Made by a program: the position numbers and the translations under genes. The notes below the pieces were generated by a model. The model saw only the letters and a list, made by a program, of their open reading frames with translations. It did not search any database and was not told the DNA's origin. 64,000 bases of DNA, taken from the NCBI GenBank assembly GCA_020722005.1, contig DYLP01000004.1, positions 36,863 to 100,862 on the forward strand, written 5' to 3'. Source of the stretch: Melioribacter roseus (lineage in GTDB: Bacteria > Bacteroidota > Ignavibacteria > Ignavibacteriales > Melioribacteraceae). Shown in pieces: positions 8,917-17,647 of this stretch (position 1 is the first letter of the stretch; each line of letters begins with the position of its first letter).

Positions 8917-8962
8917 ATTATAATCCCTGTATTTAATCAAAAAAATTAATGATTACAATTTA

Positions 8963-9811
8963 TTAAACACCGCTGTAAGCGTTAAACCCGCCATCTACGG
9001 GAATAACCACACCAGTAACGAACTTGGATATATCAGAAACTAAATAGAGTAAAGTACCGACCAATTCTTCCGGGTCTCCGAAACGTCCCATTGGAGTTCC
9101 GTTAATAATTTTTTTACCACGTTCAGTAAGTTGACCTGTTTCCTTATCGAGCAACAAAAATCGATTCTGGTCAGTAAGGAAAAATCCTGGAGCTATTGCA
9201 TTGACCCGAATGTTAACTTTTGCAAAATGGACAGCCAACCATTCGGTCAAATTGTTAACGGCGGCTTTTGCTGCAGAATAAGCGGGAATTTTCGTAAGCG
9301 GTTTATATGAATTCATTGACGAAATATTGACTATTACTCCTCCTCTGCCAAGCATGTCTTCAGCCAAAATCATTGTCGGCAATACAGTTCCCATAAAATT
9401 CAAATCGAACACATTCCTAAAGCCCTCAAGTTCCAACCCAAAAAAACTTTTGCCAATATCTTGGATATCCTTGTCAGTAATAAATTCAAGCTGCGTTGTT
9501 GCTTTTGGGTGATTGCCACCAGCACTATTGACAAGCACATCAATCTTGCCAAATTTTTGATTTATTTTCTTTTTGGCATTGAGAAGAGAATCCTTGTCGA
9601 GCACATTTGCCTGAACACTTATGGCACTATCGGGATGAGCTGAATTGATTTTATCTACCAGAGCATCGGCTTTTTGTTTATTGGAGTTATAAAAGACAGC
9701 TACTTTAGCGCCTGCATCAGCTAAGCCTTCGCAAAAAACCGAACCGATAACACCACCGCCACCAGTAACTGCACATACTTTTCCCTTAATATCATTCATT
9801 GAGTATTTCAT
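8963..9811 (-). CDS. SDR oxidoreductase, probable D-fructuronate reductase / D-mannonate dehydrogenase (UxuB type)
   Basis: 282 aa short-chain dehydrogenase: TGGGGVIG cofactor motif at ~16-23, NSAGGNHPKATT, active-site Ser and YSAAK, and PVDGGF near the end. The NSAGGNHP stretch and the ~280-aa length recall the SDR-type mannonate oxidoreductases of Bacillus (YjmF/UxuB), which are unrelated to E. coli UxuB. It would reduce fructuronate to D-mannonate with NAD(P)H after UxaC/UxaE. The start ATG has AGGAG. It is 8 bp after the aldolase gene. The next classical enzyme, mannonate dehydratase UxuA, is not in this window. Confidence 0.75.
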   Translation of the reverse strand: MKYSMNDIKGKVCAVTGGGGVIGSVFCEGLADAGAKVAVFYNSNKQKADALVDKINSAHPDSAISVQANVLDKDSLLNAKKKINQKFGKIDVLVNSAGGNHPKATTQLEFITDKDIQDIGKSFFGLELEGFRNVFDLNFMGTVLPTMILAEDMLGRGGVIVNISSMNSYKPLTKIPAYSAAKAAVNNLTEWLAVHFAKVNIRVNAIAPGFFLTDQNRFLLLDKETGQLTERGKKIINGTPMGRFGDPEELVGTLLYLVSDISKFVTGVVIPVDGGFNAYSGV

Positions 9812-9819
9812 TACTGCTC

Positions 9820-10467
9820 CTATTTATTTAAAGCTTCGTTAATACTCCTGACCACAAGGCGGGCATTTTCAGTAAGAACGGAATAATTTTCATTTTTAAT
9901 TGCTTCTTTATCGAGCAGTGCTGAACCGATCCCAACGGCGCATGCGCCTGCATTCAACCATTCGCCCGCATTGGTAAGATTTACGCCGCCTGTTGGCATA
10001 AGTTTTAAATGCGGCATAGGAGCGAGAATTCCTTTAAAAAATTTCATACCGAGAACATCTGCCGGAAATACTTTAATTACATCCGCTCCTGCTTCGTATG
10101 CCATTTGAATTTCCGTTGGTGTAAAACAGCCCGGCATTGCAGGCACATCCATTTGATGAGCTTTTTCAATAATTTCTTTTTTGAAAATCGGACTCACCAC
10201 ATATTTAGCTCCGGCTTTGATAGATGCTTCTGCTATTTCAGCATTAAGCACGGAACCGACTCCGATAATTATATTTTTATCGAGTTCTTCACTCATTCTC
10301 TCAATCAACTCAATTGCATTGGGAACAGTCATTGTAATCTCGGCAACCGTTATTCCACCTTCGGCAATTGCTTCGATTACTTTTTTAAGTTTTTCCGGTT
10401 CTTTAATTCTCAGTACGGCAACTGCTTTCCTCTGTAATATCGATTCTAAAATTTTTTCTCTTTCCAT
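9820..10467 (-). CDS. eda: 2-keto-3-deoxy-6-phosphogluconate aldolase (KDPG/KHG aldolase)
   Basis: 215 aa class I aldolase. Visible family motifs: EITMTVPNA with the catalytic Glu, GVGSVL, VVSPIF, MPGCFTPTE, the Schiff-base lysine in VIKVFPAD, and PTGGV phosphate binding. It cleaves KDPG to pyruvate and glyceraldehyde-3-phosphate, ending both uronate branches. It starts 1 bp after the uxaE stop, so translation is probably coupled. Confidence 0.93.
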   Translation of the reverse strand: MEREKILESILQRKAVAVLRIKEPEKLKKVIEAIAEGGITVAEITMTVPNAIELIERMSEELDKNIIIGVGSVLNAEIAEASIKAGAKYVVSPIFKKEIIEKAHQMDVPAMPGCFTPTEIQMAYEAGADVIKVFPADVLGMKFFKGILAPMPHLKLMPTGGVNLTNAGEWLNAGACAVGIGSALLDKEAIKNENYSVLTENARLVVRSINEALNK

Positions 10468-10468
10468 A

Positions 10469-12022
10469 TTATTTAAAGCACTCCAGATGTTTTAGAAAAT
10501 GTTTTTCGAGAAATTGATAATGAGTTTCTTCATTTTCAATCAAACATTTCATGATTTTATCTTTGAATAGGAATTGACCTGAAGAGTCCCGTTCGGTTAG
10601 TACTTTACCAAAAGTAACGTGCAATACCTGTCTGGCATCGTTAAGATTGAAGAGTTCGAGAAGTTCTTCATCGGAGTATTGACTTGCAGGTTTAACTTTG
10701 TTTATGTCGGCGGAAACATGATAACTTCTCTTTTCCGTTTCATAAAGGCCGCGGCAGAAATCTAAAATATTCCTGAATAAACCCGGTTCTTTGGCAGCTA
10801 CAACCCGCAAGGCTTCCAGATAACTAGTGCCGGCGGTTTTTACGTGAGTATAAGCGCCTTTAATCGAACCGATAACACGATAAGCCGAGAATTTATCGCT
10901 TCCCGAGTGGAGACTGATTTTATAACTTCCGAAATATTTGGTAATATCGAGGTGTTTTTCGTATTCGGTTTTGAATAGATTCAAATCGCCCTTGTAGTCG
11001 ATGCCTTTTTCGAAATCGCCTATAAATCGAGGTGCCAGGCTTACATATTTAACCCCGAGTCGATTCAATTCATTGGCAAAGAAGAAATGTTCGAAGGGTG
11101 AAGTTACCGATTCTGTTTCGTCGACCGAGACTTCAATTTCGAAAGTGCCATTGCTGGCTTTTGAGGCGAGATAGTCGTACATCTTTTTAATATGTGCAAT
11201 AGCGTTTCCGTATTTAGCATAAGCACGCAAAAAATCGGATTCTGTAATAGTTAATGAAAGTCTTTCTGAAATATTAAAAGTCATATCGACATAACGTTTC
11301 GCGGCATCTGTACTGGTATCCTTAAGTCCTTCCCAGTCAATTTTAGTTAATTTTTGTTTTAGTTGCTCTTCGGTATAATTGTCGGCTTCGTTGTCAACGT
11401 GCTCACTCGGATCGAACGTGAACATCGTAAAACCGGCATCGAGCATTAAATCGATATCTTCGAAAGTTTTGAGATGGTCAGCATCAGAGCCAAATCCATC
11501 TTTATAACCTTCTTGAAGTACAGCCCAAACTGCTGCGTCCATTACATCGTCCGGCGTTCTGTTTGTTCGTGTTAATTCCCTTATCGACTGTTGTGCAAGG
11601 ATTGGACGGAAACTACTCTGTTTAATTGCTCTAATATGACCTGCATTAGCGATTCCGAGTCTGTCGCCACATCCAAACGAATTGCATAATCCGAGCACTA
11701 TTGGTATAGTGTGTGAGAAAAGTTCCTGAATTTTTTTCCTATTCTCTGTAGATAAATAACACTTTTTAATGATTATCTCTTTCCCAGCATTAATCAATTC
11801 GCCCTCGAATTCATTCAATAATCCCCTTCCGTTATTTGTAGAGATTACAAAAAGAAATTTGTCGTAATTTTCTTTTCCAATAAAAAAGAAGGCATTGTCT
11901 TTCTTTAACACCGATAAAGGGTAAGCTTTTATTTTTAACGACTCTCCAATCGTTAGGTCAACCAGATCGTTTTTCACAATGTTCTTATTTTCCACTTCCT
12001 CATAAAGCTTTTGTATTTCCAT
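10469..12022 (-). CDS. uxaE: tagaturonate/fructuronate epimerase (UxaE)
   Basis: 517 aa, typical of the UxaE family described from Thermotoga-type hexuronate pathways. Recognisable parts: LCNSFGCGDRLGIANAGHI, GSDADHLKT, FTFDPSEHVDNEAD, SVDETESVTSPFEHFF and a phosphate-like LHSGSDKFSAYR. It epimerises D-tagaturonate to D-fructuronate, letting galacturonate enter the glucuronate branch without altronate enzymes. No uxaA/uxaB is present, which fits. The ATG has GGAG 6 nt upstream. It lies 14 bp after uxaC. Confidence 0.85.
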   Translation of the reverse strand: MEIQKLYEEVENKNIVKNDLVDLTIGESLKIKAYPLSVLKKDNAFFFIGKENYDKFLFVISTNNGRGLLNEFEGELINAGKEIIIKKCYLSTENRKKIQELFSHTIPIVLGLCNSFGCGDRLGIANAGHIRAIKQSSFRPILAQQSIRELTRTNRTPDDVMDAAVWAVLQEGYKDGFGSDADHLKTFEDIDLMLDAGFTMFTFDPSEHVDNEADNYTEEQLKQKLTKIDWEGLKDTSTDAAKRYVDMTFNISERLSLTITESDFLRAYAKYGNAIAHIKKMYDYLASKASNGTFEIEVSVDETESVTSPFEHFFFANELNRLGVKYVSLAPRFIGDFEKGIDYKGDLNLFKTEYEKHLDITKYFGSYKISLHSGSDKFSAYRVIGSIKGAYTHVKTAGTSYLEALRVVAAKEPGLFRNILDFCRGLYETEKRSYHVSADINKVKPASQYSDEELLELFNLNDARQVLHVTFGKVLTERDSSGQFLFKDKIMKCLIENEETHYQFLEKHFLKHLECFK

Positions 12023-12036
12023 GGATAACTCCTTTA

Positions 12037-13449
12037 TTATTGTCCGAAATCAAAATAGTTTTTGGCATTATTATAAGAAATATCTTCGACCATTTTACCG
12101 ACCAAGTCCAGGTCGTTTGGAATAAGTCCTGCTTCGATTTCTCTTCCCAGAATATCGCAGAGAAGTCTTCTGAAATAATCGTGTCGGGAATATGAGAGAA
12201 AGCTACGTGAATCTGTCAACATACCTACAAATCGACTCAACAGTCCCATATTTGAAAGCGCATCTATTTGACGTTCCATTCCGCTCTTTTGATCGAGGAA
12301 CCACCAGGCGCTGCCGTATTGCATTTTACCCGGTACTGAACCGTCCTGGAAATTACCGATCATCGTGGCAAAGAGTTCATTATCAGCAGGATTGAGATTA
12401 TACAAAATAGTTTTTGCCAGTTTGTTTTCCGTATCGAGTTTATTTAAGTATTTAGCCAGCGGACGCGCCATTTCAAAATCGCCAATTGAATCCCAACCGG
12501 TATCTGGACCTAGTTGCCTGTACATACGGCTATTATTATTTCTAAGAGCACCAAGATGCAATTGTTGTACCCAACCTTTTTCCCAATCCATTACACCGAA
12601 TTCGTACATCATTGCAGATTTAAATTTGAGAATTTCATTCGGTTCAAGATTATTTTTATTGAGTAGTTTTAGGAAGATAGACTTAATTTCCGATTCTGTA
12701 TAGTCTTCGGCGTAAACCGTCTCTAAACCGTGGTCAGAAAGCCGGCATCCATTTTCGTGGAAATAGTCGTGCCGTTTTCTAATGGCTTCTATAAACGAGT
12801 CAAAATTGTTGATCAAAATCCCTGAAGCCTCTTCAAGTTTAGTCAAGTATTTCAAGAAATCATTTGTGTTTTCAACTGCCATAGCTTTATCAGGTCGGAA
12901 TGCCGGCAATACTTTTGTGCTAAAAGGATTTTCTTTTAACTTTTTATGGTATTCCAGCGAGTCGACTGGATCATCCGTAGTGCAAATTATTTCGACATTC
13001 CATTGACGAATCAATCCCTGTGTAGAAAACTCGTCTGTAGAAAGAAGTTCGCTCGTTCGGTTCCAGATTTCTTCAGCAGTTTCCGGTTTAAGCAATTTGT
13101 CGGAAATACCAAATGGTTTTTTAAGTTCCATATGCGTCCAGTGATAAAGAGGATTTTTAATTGTATATGGAACGGTTTCTGCCCATTTCATGAATTTTTC
13201 TTTATCTGTCGAATCGCCAGTAATATATTTTTCATCAACGCCGTTTGTGCGCATGGCGCGCCATTTATAGTGATCGCCATTGAGCCAGACTTGAGTAATG
13301 TTTTCGAATTTTCTGTTCGATGCGATTTCATCGATTGGCAGATGACAATGATAATCAATAATAGGCTGTTTAACAGCGTGTTCATGATATAGTACTTCTG
13401 CAGTTTTATTGGTCAGAAGAAAATTTTCTTTAATAAATATGTCGTTCAT
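12037..13449 (-). CDS. uxaC: glucuronate/galacturonate isomerase (uronate isomerase)
   Basis: 470 aa from the ATG at 13449, the same length as E. coli UxaC; the open frame runs upstream to 13524, into the transporter gene. Amidohydrolase-fold metal motif DYHCHL with His34 and His36, plus conserved TTDDPVDSLEYH, AFRPDKA, LSDHGLE, QLHLGALRNNN and LTDSRSFLSYSRHDYFRR. It converts glucuronate to fructuronate and galacturonate to tagaturonate. It is 19 bp downstream of the transporter. Function is well supported by sequence and operon. Confidence 0.95.
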   Translation of the reverse strand: MNDIFIKENFLLTNKTAEVLYHEHAVKQPIIDYHCHLPIDEIASNRKFENITQVWLNGDHYKWRAMRTNGVDEKYITGDSTDKEKFMKWAETVPYTIKNPLYHWTHMELKKPFGISDKLLKPETAEEIWNRTSELLSTDEFSTQGLIRQWNVEIICTTDDPVDSLEYHKKLKENPFSTKVLPAFRPDKAMAVENTNDFLKYLTKLEEASGILINNFDSFIEAIRKRHDYFHENGCRLSDHGLETVYAEDYTESEIKSIFLKLLNKNNLEPNEILKFKSAMMYEFGVMDWEKGWVQQLHLGALRNNNSRMYRQLGPDTGWDSIGDFEMARPLAKYLNKLDTENKLAKTILYNLNPADNELFATMIGNFQDGSVPGKMQYGSAWWFLDQKSGMERQIDALSNMGLLSRFVGMLTDSRSFLSYSRHDYFRRLLCDILGREIEAGLIPNDLDLVGKMVEDISYNNAKNYFDFGQ

Positions 13450-13468
13450 TTTTTTATTCCATTTTATT

Positions 13469-14794
13469 TTAAATTTCAACTCTTTCCATTTTTGGTGCAA
13501 GAAGATTAAAGATAAACCATGCAATCAAGTAAGCCGAGCCGCAAACGAGGAACATTACATAGTAACCCGTTTCGATTGTTCCGAGAGCTTTGAAATGGTC
13601 GAGCACCCATCCAGCTAAAGATGCAATCAGAATACCACCGACGGCTCCTGCCATACCGCCGATGCCAGTAACAGAAGCAACAGCTTTTTTGGGAAACATA
13701 TCCGATGTAGTCGTAAAGATATTAGCTGACCAGGCTTGATGAGCCGAAGCAGCTATACCGACAATTACGATAGCAATCCACGGCGAATAGACACCTAATG
13801 CCTGTGCTGAAACAACTGGCAAAGCTAATAATGCAAAAATTAACATTGCTGTTTTACGAGCTTTATTTACAGTCCATCCTTTACCAATAAAGAAACCCGA
13901 AAGCCATCCGCCAAAAATGCTTCCGAATGTAGTCATTGTATAAACCAACGCAATTGGCAGAGCCAGATCGGTTTTAGTCATACCATACTGTTTATTGAGG
14001 AACGAAGGGAGCCAGAACAAATAGAACCACCATACGGGATCGGTTAAAAATTTTCCTATAAGAAAAGCCCATGTTTGTTTGTATGTCAATAAACTGAGCC
14101 ATCCTACTTTTTCTTCTTCTTTTTCTTTGGAGATCTGTTCGTCTTTGTCGCTATGAATATATTCGTACTCTTCTTTTGATAACTTTTTGTGCTTGGACGG
14201 AATTTCATAGATCAAGAGCCAGAAGATGAGCCATAATAAGCCGATGGCACCGGTAATAATAAAAGCCCATTGCCATCCCCAGAAAAGAGCAATAAGGGGT
14301 ACAGTGAGCGGTGCAAGAATTGCACCGACATTCGAACCAGAGTTAAATAATCCTGTAGCAAGGGCTCTTTCTTTTTTAGGGAACCATTCTGCAACCGTTT
14401 TAATTGCAGCAGGAAAGTTGCCGGCTTCACTAATTCCTAACAATCCTCTCGGAATCATAAAACCGACAGTACTTCTGGCAAAAGCATGCCCAATAGCTGC
14501 TAAGCTCCATACAGTTAAAGATAGTGCATATCCAATTTTTGTCCCTAGTTTATCAATAAGCCACCCCATAAAAAGCATACCTACGCCATACATTATCTGA
14601 AATACAACAACTATATTCGCATAATCTGTTTCTGTCCAGTTGAATTCAGGCTCGAGATAATCGTCTTTAAGAAGACTAATAACCTGTCTATCGAGATAAT
14701 TAATTGTAGTAGCAAAGAAGATTAGAGCAAGAATTGTCCATCTATATTTGCCAACTTTTGCTACAGGACTATTTTGATTAAGTTCTGCTTGCAT
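13469..14794 (-). CDS. exuT: MFS hexuronate transporter (ExuT-like, anion:cation symporter family)
   Basis: 441 aa with about 12 transmembrane segments. ACS-family MFS motifs: INYLDRQVISLL in TM1, GWLIDKLGTKIGY (motif A), and PRGLLGISEAGNFPAAIKTVAEWFPKKERALATGLFNSGSNVGA. These match hexuronate/glucarate importers. It is the first gene of the uronate unit, followed by uxaC. GTG at 14797 and ATG at 14794 are adjacent; ATG is chosen because GGAG is 5 nt upstream. It is the likely cytoplasmic-membrane importer of glucuronate/galacturonate. Substrate is inferred from the operon. Confidence 0.85.
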   Translation of the reverse strand: MQAELNQNSPVAKVGKYRWTILALIFFATTINYLDRQVISLLKDDYLEPEFNWTETDYANIVVVFQIMYGVGMLFMGWLIDKLGTKIGYALSLTVWSLAAIGHAFARSTVGFMIPRGLLGISEAGNFPAAIKTVAEWFPKKERALATGLFNSGSNVGAILAPLTVPLIALFWGWQWAFIITGAIGLLWLIFWLLIYEIPSKHKKLSKEEYEYIHSDKDEQISKEKEEEKVGWLSLLTYKQTWAFLIGKFLTDPVWWFYLFWLPSFLNKQYGMTKTDLALPIALVYTMTTFGSIFGGWLSGFFIGKGWTVNKARKTAMLIFALLALPVVSAQALGVYSPWIAIVIVGIAASAHQAWSANIFTTTSDMFPKKAVASVTGIGGMAGAVGGILIASLAGWVLDHFKALGTIETGYYVMFLVCGSAYLIAWFIFNLLAPKMERVEI

Positions 14795-14822
14795 CACGGC
14801 TCCAATTTATTTTTTAATAAAA

Positions 14823-14877
14823 CAACGGTTACTTAATCGGTTACTAATTTAGATATTTTTTTTCTAATTTGCTACAA
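14823..14877 (-). promoter_or_regulatory. exuT-operon promoter with LacI-type operator(s)
   Basis: On the minus strand: TTGTAG (-35; 14872-14877), a 16-nt spacer, TATCTA (-10; 14850-14855), then 7 nt, then the palindromic octamer AACCGATT (14835-14842). A second related half-conserved site lies at 14823-14830. The -10-to-operator distance is identical to that at kduI. The sites sit at the expected transcription start, which suits a repressor released by a uronate-pathway intermediate. Confidence 0.5.
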
Positions 14878-14927
14878 AAAAGATAAATCACGAATTCAAT
14901 TTGGAAAGAATAATACATATTCTTTTA

Positions 14928-15962
14928 CTAATTAAATTTCTTCAATCTAAAAGCAAATTCACTGCCTTCTCCAGGCTGGCTAATTAATTCCATACGAGAA
15001 TTATGAGCTTCAATTATATGCTTGACTATCGCCAAACCGAGTCCTGTGCCTCCTAATTCTCGCGAACGATTTTTGTCGACTCGATAAAAACGTTCAAAAA
15101 TTCTACGCTGATTTTCAGGATCAATTCCAATACCTGTATCTCGTACATAAAACCGTACCTCTTTTTCGTAATCCTGCAACCCGATCTCAATTCTTCCCTT
15201 TTCAGTATACTTAATTGCATTTACCAGGAGATTCGATAAGACCTGACGAATTTTCTCCTTGTCGCCGTAGACTTCAGGGACGGGTTTGCTTAACTTTATA
15301 TCCAATTCCAAATTTTTATTCTCGGCATACGGTCTAAATTCATTAACTAAATTGAGTACTATCGGCTCGGGATCGAAATAGCGTAGATTCATTTTCATTT
15401 GCCCGGATTCAATCATCGAGATATCAATCAAATCGTTCAACAAATTATTCAAATTATTTAAGTGCTGATTGGCTTTTTGAAGGAAAGATAAATTTACCTG
15501 AGGATCGTTTATTGCTCCATCGAGGAGTGTTTCAATAAAACCTTGTATTGCAAATATTGGAGTTCTCAATTCATGGGATACGTTACCTAAAAATTCTGTT
15601 CTTACCTTTTCTAACTTTTTTAGATTTTCGATTACTTCTTTATTACGTCGAAACATTTCGCGAATTTCTTCTTCAAGATAACGTAAGTCTCCGCTCAATT
15701 GGATGTCGTAATGATCCATCAGTTGATTGTTCCTGATTTTTCGTATAGTCTCTGTAATAGAATTGACTTCTTTTTTTCTTTTCGAGCCGAAATAATTTAA
15801 CAGTCCGAAGTAAGTAATTATCATGAATAATAATATGGGGAAGAGATTTTCGGCAGAATTTTCTGAAATAAAAAATAGCAGTAAAAAGAAGGTTGAATTG
15901 TATATAAATAGTGGGAGTATATAGTTTCTCCCGAATGATAGATTATCTTTAATATTTTTCAA
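14928..15962 (-). CDS. PhoR-like sensor histidine kinase with almost no periplasmic sensor
   Basis: 344 aa. Two N-terminal transmembrane helices (about 15-33 and 40-58) are separated by only a few residues, so there is no sizeable extracytoplasmic sensor. A linker (~60-120) leads to the HisKA box FLGNVSHELRTP (His130), then the HATPase: N box NLLVNAIKYTEKG, DTGIGI, and GGTGLGLAI. All catalytic boxes are intact. It overlaps the preceding response regulator by 14 bp, a typical cognate pair. The class resembles PhoR/YycG-type kinases; the signal is unknown and may be intramembrane. Confidence 0.85.
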   Translation of the reverse strand: MKNIKDNLSFGRNYILPLFIYNSTFFLLLFFISENSAENLFPILLFMIITYFGLLNYFGSKRKKEVNSITETIRKIRNNQLMDHYDIQLSGDLRYLEEEIREMFRRNKEVIENLKKLEKVRTEFLGNVSHELRTPIFAIQGFIETLLDGAINDPQVNLSFLQKANQHLNNLNNLLNDLIDISMIESGQMKMNLRYFDPEPIVLNLVNEFRPYAENKNLELDIKLSKPVPEVYGDKEKIRQVLSNLLVNAIKYTEKGRIEIGLQDYEKEVRFYVRDTGIGIDPENQRRIFERFYRVDKNRSRELGGTGLGLAIVKHIIEAHNSRMELISQPGEGSEFAFRLKKFN

Positions 15963-16647
15963 CGTCTCTGAAACGATAACCCACCCCCTTTATTGTTTCG
16001 ATCAGATACGAATACTCACCTAATTTTTCTCTGATTTTCCTAATGTGTACGTCGATGGTTCTTTCGACCACATAAACGTCGTCGCCCCAGATATCGCGCA
16101 GAATCTTTTCTCTCTCGAACACTTTACCCGGTCTGGCTGCAAGATAAGCCAGTATCTCGAATTCCTTTTTAGGAAAGACCACTTCCGTTTTATCGACAAC
16201 GACTGTATACTTGGTTCTATTTATCAATAGTGGTCCGGCGCTGATTTCTATAATTTCCTCTTCGTTTTGTTTTAACTGCTCTAATTTACGCAGGTTCGAT
16301 TTAACCCGGGCAATAAGTTTTTTAGGCGATATCGGTTTTTGAATAAAATCGTCAGCACCAAGATTGAGTCCATAAACTTCATCAATTTCGGAGGATTTTG
16401 CAGTTAGAAATATAACAGGCGTGTTTTTAAATTCTTCCTTCTTTCTGATCTGTTTACATGTTTCGTAACCATCCATTTTGGGCATCATAACGTCAAGAAT
16501 AATCAAATCCGGATTTAATGATAGTTTATCGATTGCTTCCTGCCCGTTATAAGCAGCAATAACTTCAAATCCCTCGTTTTCAAGGTTATATTTGAGAAAT
16601 TCGATTATATCTTTTTCGTCGTCGACAAGTAATATTTTCTCACTCAT
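15949..16647 (-). CDS. PhoB/OmpR-family response regulator
   Basis: 232 aa. Receiver domain with acidic pair Asp9-Asp10, phosphoacceptor Asp52 (IILDVMMPKMDG), switch Thr82 (LTAKS) and Lys104 (QKPI). The C-terminal winged-helix DNA-binding domain includes FPKKEFEILAYLA and VDVHIRKIREKLG. It forms an operon with the kinase downstream and follows the Gfo/Idh gene with a 1-bp gap. The likely role is phosphate- or envelope-type transcription control; the targets cannot be told from the sequence. Confidence 0.9.
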   Translation of the reverse strand: MSEKILLVDDEKDIIEFLKYNLENEGFEVIAAYNGQEAIDKLSLNPDLIILDVMMPKMDGYETCKQIRKKEEFKNTPVIFLTAKSSEIDEVYGLNLGADDFIQKPISPKKLIARVKSNLRKLEQLKQNEEEIIEISAGPLLINRTKYTVVVDKTEVVFPKKEFEILAYLAARPGKVFEREKILRDIWGDDVYVVERTIDVHIRKIREKLGEYSYLIETIKGVGYRFRDVEKY

Positions 16648-16648
16648 A

Positions 16649-17647
16649 TTAAAATTTCACTTCCTTTTTTTGTTCTGCTGATTTATAGATAATATCGAGC
16701 AATTTCATTCTAACGAGCGCTTCTTCAGAAGTGGATACTGGAGGGACTTCGCCCCTTAGCGAGGCAATAAAATGTTTAATCTCGTTTTCATACGATTTAT
16801 GGTACAAATTGGACACACTTGACTTAGAAAGACTATAATCAAAAAATGCAGATTCAATTTTTCTAAATACTTTCAAAGGATTTAATTGAGCAGCTCCCTT
16901 TGTTCCGTGAATAATAAAATTAAAACTGTCCGTCTCAGAATAGAGCTCCCAGCTAACTTCAAAGTTAATTGCACTTTTCGAATCGAGTCTCACAATTCCA
17001 ACCGCTGAATCTTCGACGTCCTGATTTTTAGTGTTGAATTTATGAACGGAAGCACTTTCGATTTTGTCGTTTCCAAACATCCAGATGGCAAGATCGAGCA
17101 ATAAAATTCCGAGGTCGATTATTACTCCACCACCCGATTTCTTTTTGTCGATAAACCATTTTTGTGCGCTGCTCTTGTTTCTAAGCCATCCGCATTTTAT
17201 ATAAAATAAATCACCCAGTTCTCCACTGTTAATGATACTTTTCATCAGCATCGAATCGGGTCGAAACCGCAAATTCATTCCAACCATAGCCAATTTTTTA
17301 TTCCTCTTTGCAGCTTTATCGACTTCAAGTGCTTCTTTATAATTTAACGCAATCGGTTTTTCAATCAGCACATCGAGTTTTGCGTTCAGGCAATCGATGG
17401 CTATTTGTTTATGAGTGTTTGTCGGAGATGTTACAATAACAGCATCGAGTTCTTCCTGAGAAATCATTTCACGATAATCTGTGAAACGTTTTGCGGTCGG
17501 AATTTTTTCACCAATTGTTTTAAGGCGATTATTGTTAATTTCACTTACAGCAGCAAGATCAACATTACCCATTTTTGTTAACACAGGTATGTGAACCAGT
17601 TGAGCAATCGAACCTAATCCAACAATTGCTACCTTAGTCTTTTTCAT
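16649..17647 (-). CDS. Gfo/Idh/MocA-family oxidoreductase
   Basis: 332 aa. N-terminal Rossmann fold with VAIVGLGSIAQLVHIP, then VTSPTNTH and the family lysine motif IEKPIAL; the C-terminal GFO/IDH domain covers ~130-320. An NAD(P)-dependent sugar or cyclitol dehydrogenase/reductase of unknown substrate. A TTG at 17650 also opens the frame, but the ATG at 17647 shares its A with the dxs TGA stop (TGATG), a coupled arrangement. Sugar modification for a cell-surface glycan is possible, as is another pathway. Confidence 0.8.
   Translation of the reverse strand: MKKTKVAIVGLGSIAQLVHIPVLTKMGNVDLAAVSEINNNRLKTIGEKIPTAKRFTDYREMISQEELDAVIVTSPTNTHKQIAIDCLNAKLDVLIEKPIALNYKEALEVDKAAKRNKKLAMVGMNLRFRPDSMLMKSIINSGELGDLFYIKCGWLRNKSSAQKWFIDKKKSGGGVIIDLGILLLDLAIWMFGNDKIESASVHKFNTKNQDVEDSAVGIVRLDSKSAINFEVSWELYSETDSFNFIIHGTKGAAQLNPLKVFRKIESAFFDYSLSKSSVSNLYHKSYENEIKHFIASLRGEVPPVSTSEEALVRMKLLDIIYKSAEQKKEVKF

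Noticed and set aside
8917..8940. TTG start for the KDG kinase
   Set aside because: The AGGGA ribosome site lies within this stretch and serves the ATG at 8916.
12946..13392. 148-codon plus-strand frame opposite uxaC
   Set aside because: Lies wholly within a conserved gene on the other strand and has no recognisable domain.
14928..16647. phoR-phoB as regulator of the uronate operon next door
   Set aside because: The pair is in a different transcription unit with xse/dxs; the uronate promoters show LacI-type palindromes, not Pho-box direct repeats.
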